Assembly: GCA_947645535.1 (NCBI GenBank)
Contig: CANSDD010000042.1
Span: 1 to 13,141, forward strand
Origin: an uncultured Mycoplasmatota bacterium
GTDB lineage: Bacteria > Bacillota_I > Bacilli_A > RF39 > UBA660
Reading direction: 5' to 3'
DNA: 13,141 bases
Part shown: positions 12,868-13,141 of the stretch, piece by piece
How positions within the stretch are numbered: the stretch's first letter is position 1
Layout: each line of letters begins with the position of its first letter
Notes under the pieces: generated by a model
Told to the model about the DNA's origin: nothing
Database searches by the model: none
Seen by the model: the letters and a program-made list of their open reading frames with translations, nothing else
Position numbers and translations under genes: made by a program

Positions 12868-13141
12868 TTATAAATCATCTAACATCTTATCTATTTTTTT
12901 ATTTCGAATAAAATTTATTATAAATATTATGATTACAACAAATACAATTCCCCCAAATAAAATACCTATTTTCATAACAAAATCTTTATTTACAAATGCT
13001 TTTTCTTTTCCCACTTTATCTTCTACTATTTCTGCATTTATTTGCTTTTCATCATTCTTATCTTCTATTATTTTGCCTCTTACTATATATGTTTTCTTTA
13101 TTCCATCTTCAGCTGTTACTTCAATAGATACTTTATAATTA
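12868..13141 (-). CDS. C-terminal end of a membrane-anchored surface protein (partial)
   Basis: An open frame enters from the right edge and stops at 12868-12870; 90 complete codons are visible. It begins inside a domain ending NYKVSIEVTAEDGIKKTYIV, which resembles the last strands of a bacterial cadherin-like beta-sandwich (PF12733 type). About 25 polar, charged residues (IIEDKNDEKQINAEIVEDK) form a linker. A single membrane helix, about FVMKIGILFGGIVFVVIII, and a short basic/acidic tail RNKKIDKMLDDL follow. The layout is an extracellular domain anchored by a C-terminal helix with a cytoplasmic tail. The family of the whole protein cannot be judged because its start is outside the window. 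Confidence 0.8.
   Translation of the reverse strand, partial: NYKVSIEVTAEDGIKKTYIVRGKIIEDKNDEKQINAEIVEDKVGKEKAFVNKDFVMKIGILFGGIVFVVIIIFIINFIRNKKIDKMLDDL

Noticed and set aside
12929..13138. Plus-strand frame of 69 codons at the right edge
   Set aside because: It is a shadow of the membrane-anchored protein on the minus strand, which has a clear domain-linker-helix layout.

Overview
The window is very AT-rich with compact, Gram-positive-style Shine-Dalgarno sites (AGGAGG and AGGTGG types). It carries a TrxB/Lgt/YvlD/UvrB neighbourhood of the kind seen in Bacillota. The genes read with the standard code, with TGG tryptophan and no in-frame TGA. I infer a low-GC Firmicute, probably an uncultured gut Clostridia or Bacilli lineage; the species cannot be told. 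Almost every gene is on the minus strand. The exceptions are two small XRE regulators and a 25-residue peptide gene.

Left part (1-3116): a large surface protein, open at the left edge, starts with a type IV prepilin signal and continues as a series of Ig-like domains. It diverges from two tandem paralogous HTH regulators. The shared intergenic region holds four phased copies of a 14-bp direct repeat, which look like regulator binding sites.

Housekeeping block (3118-7841): in transcription order uvrB, a YvlD-type membrane protein, lgt and trxB. The last three are tightly packed, with lgt and trxB overlapping. Upstream of uvrB lies a stand-alone, divergent ribosomal protein S11 paralogue with its own promoter.

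Accessory block (7842-11062): a decayed fragment of a second, sequence-diverged uvrB (8057-8328), a further degenerate stretch, then a two-gene unit. That unit is a conserved protein of unknown function followed by a RhuM-family protein, driven by a near-consensus promoter whose spacer contains a 12-bp palindrome. About 700 bp of gene-poor, extremely AT-rich DNA follows.

The most interesting locus is 11063-11366, which looks like a type I toxin-antitoxin module. It has an extended -10 promoter, a 5' hairpin hiding the Shine-Dalgarno, a 25-aa single-membrane-helix peptide, and a convergent antisense RNA with its own promoter and terminator. The two predicted RNAs begin with the same 12 nt, so the mRNA 5' end is perfectly complementary to its own 3' end. 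The module and a neighbouring DUF2000 pseudogene lie between two perfect 22-bp direct repeats.

Right part (12117-13141): tsaC, for tRNA t6A synthesis, and the C-terminal end of a membrane-anchored surface protein that runs off the window.
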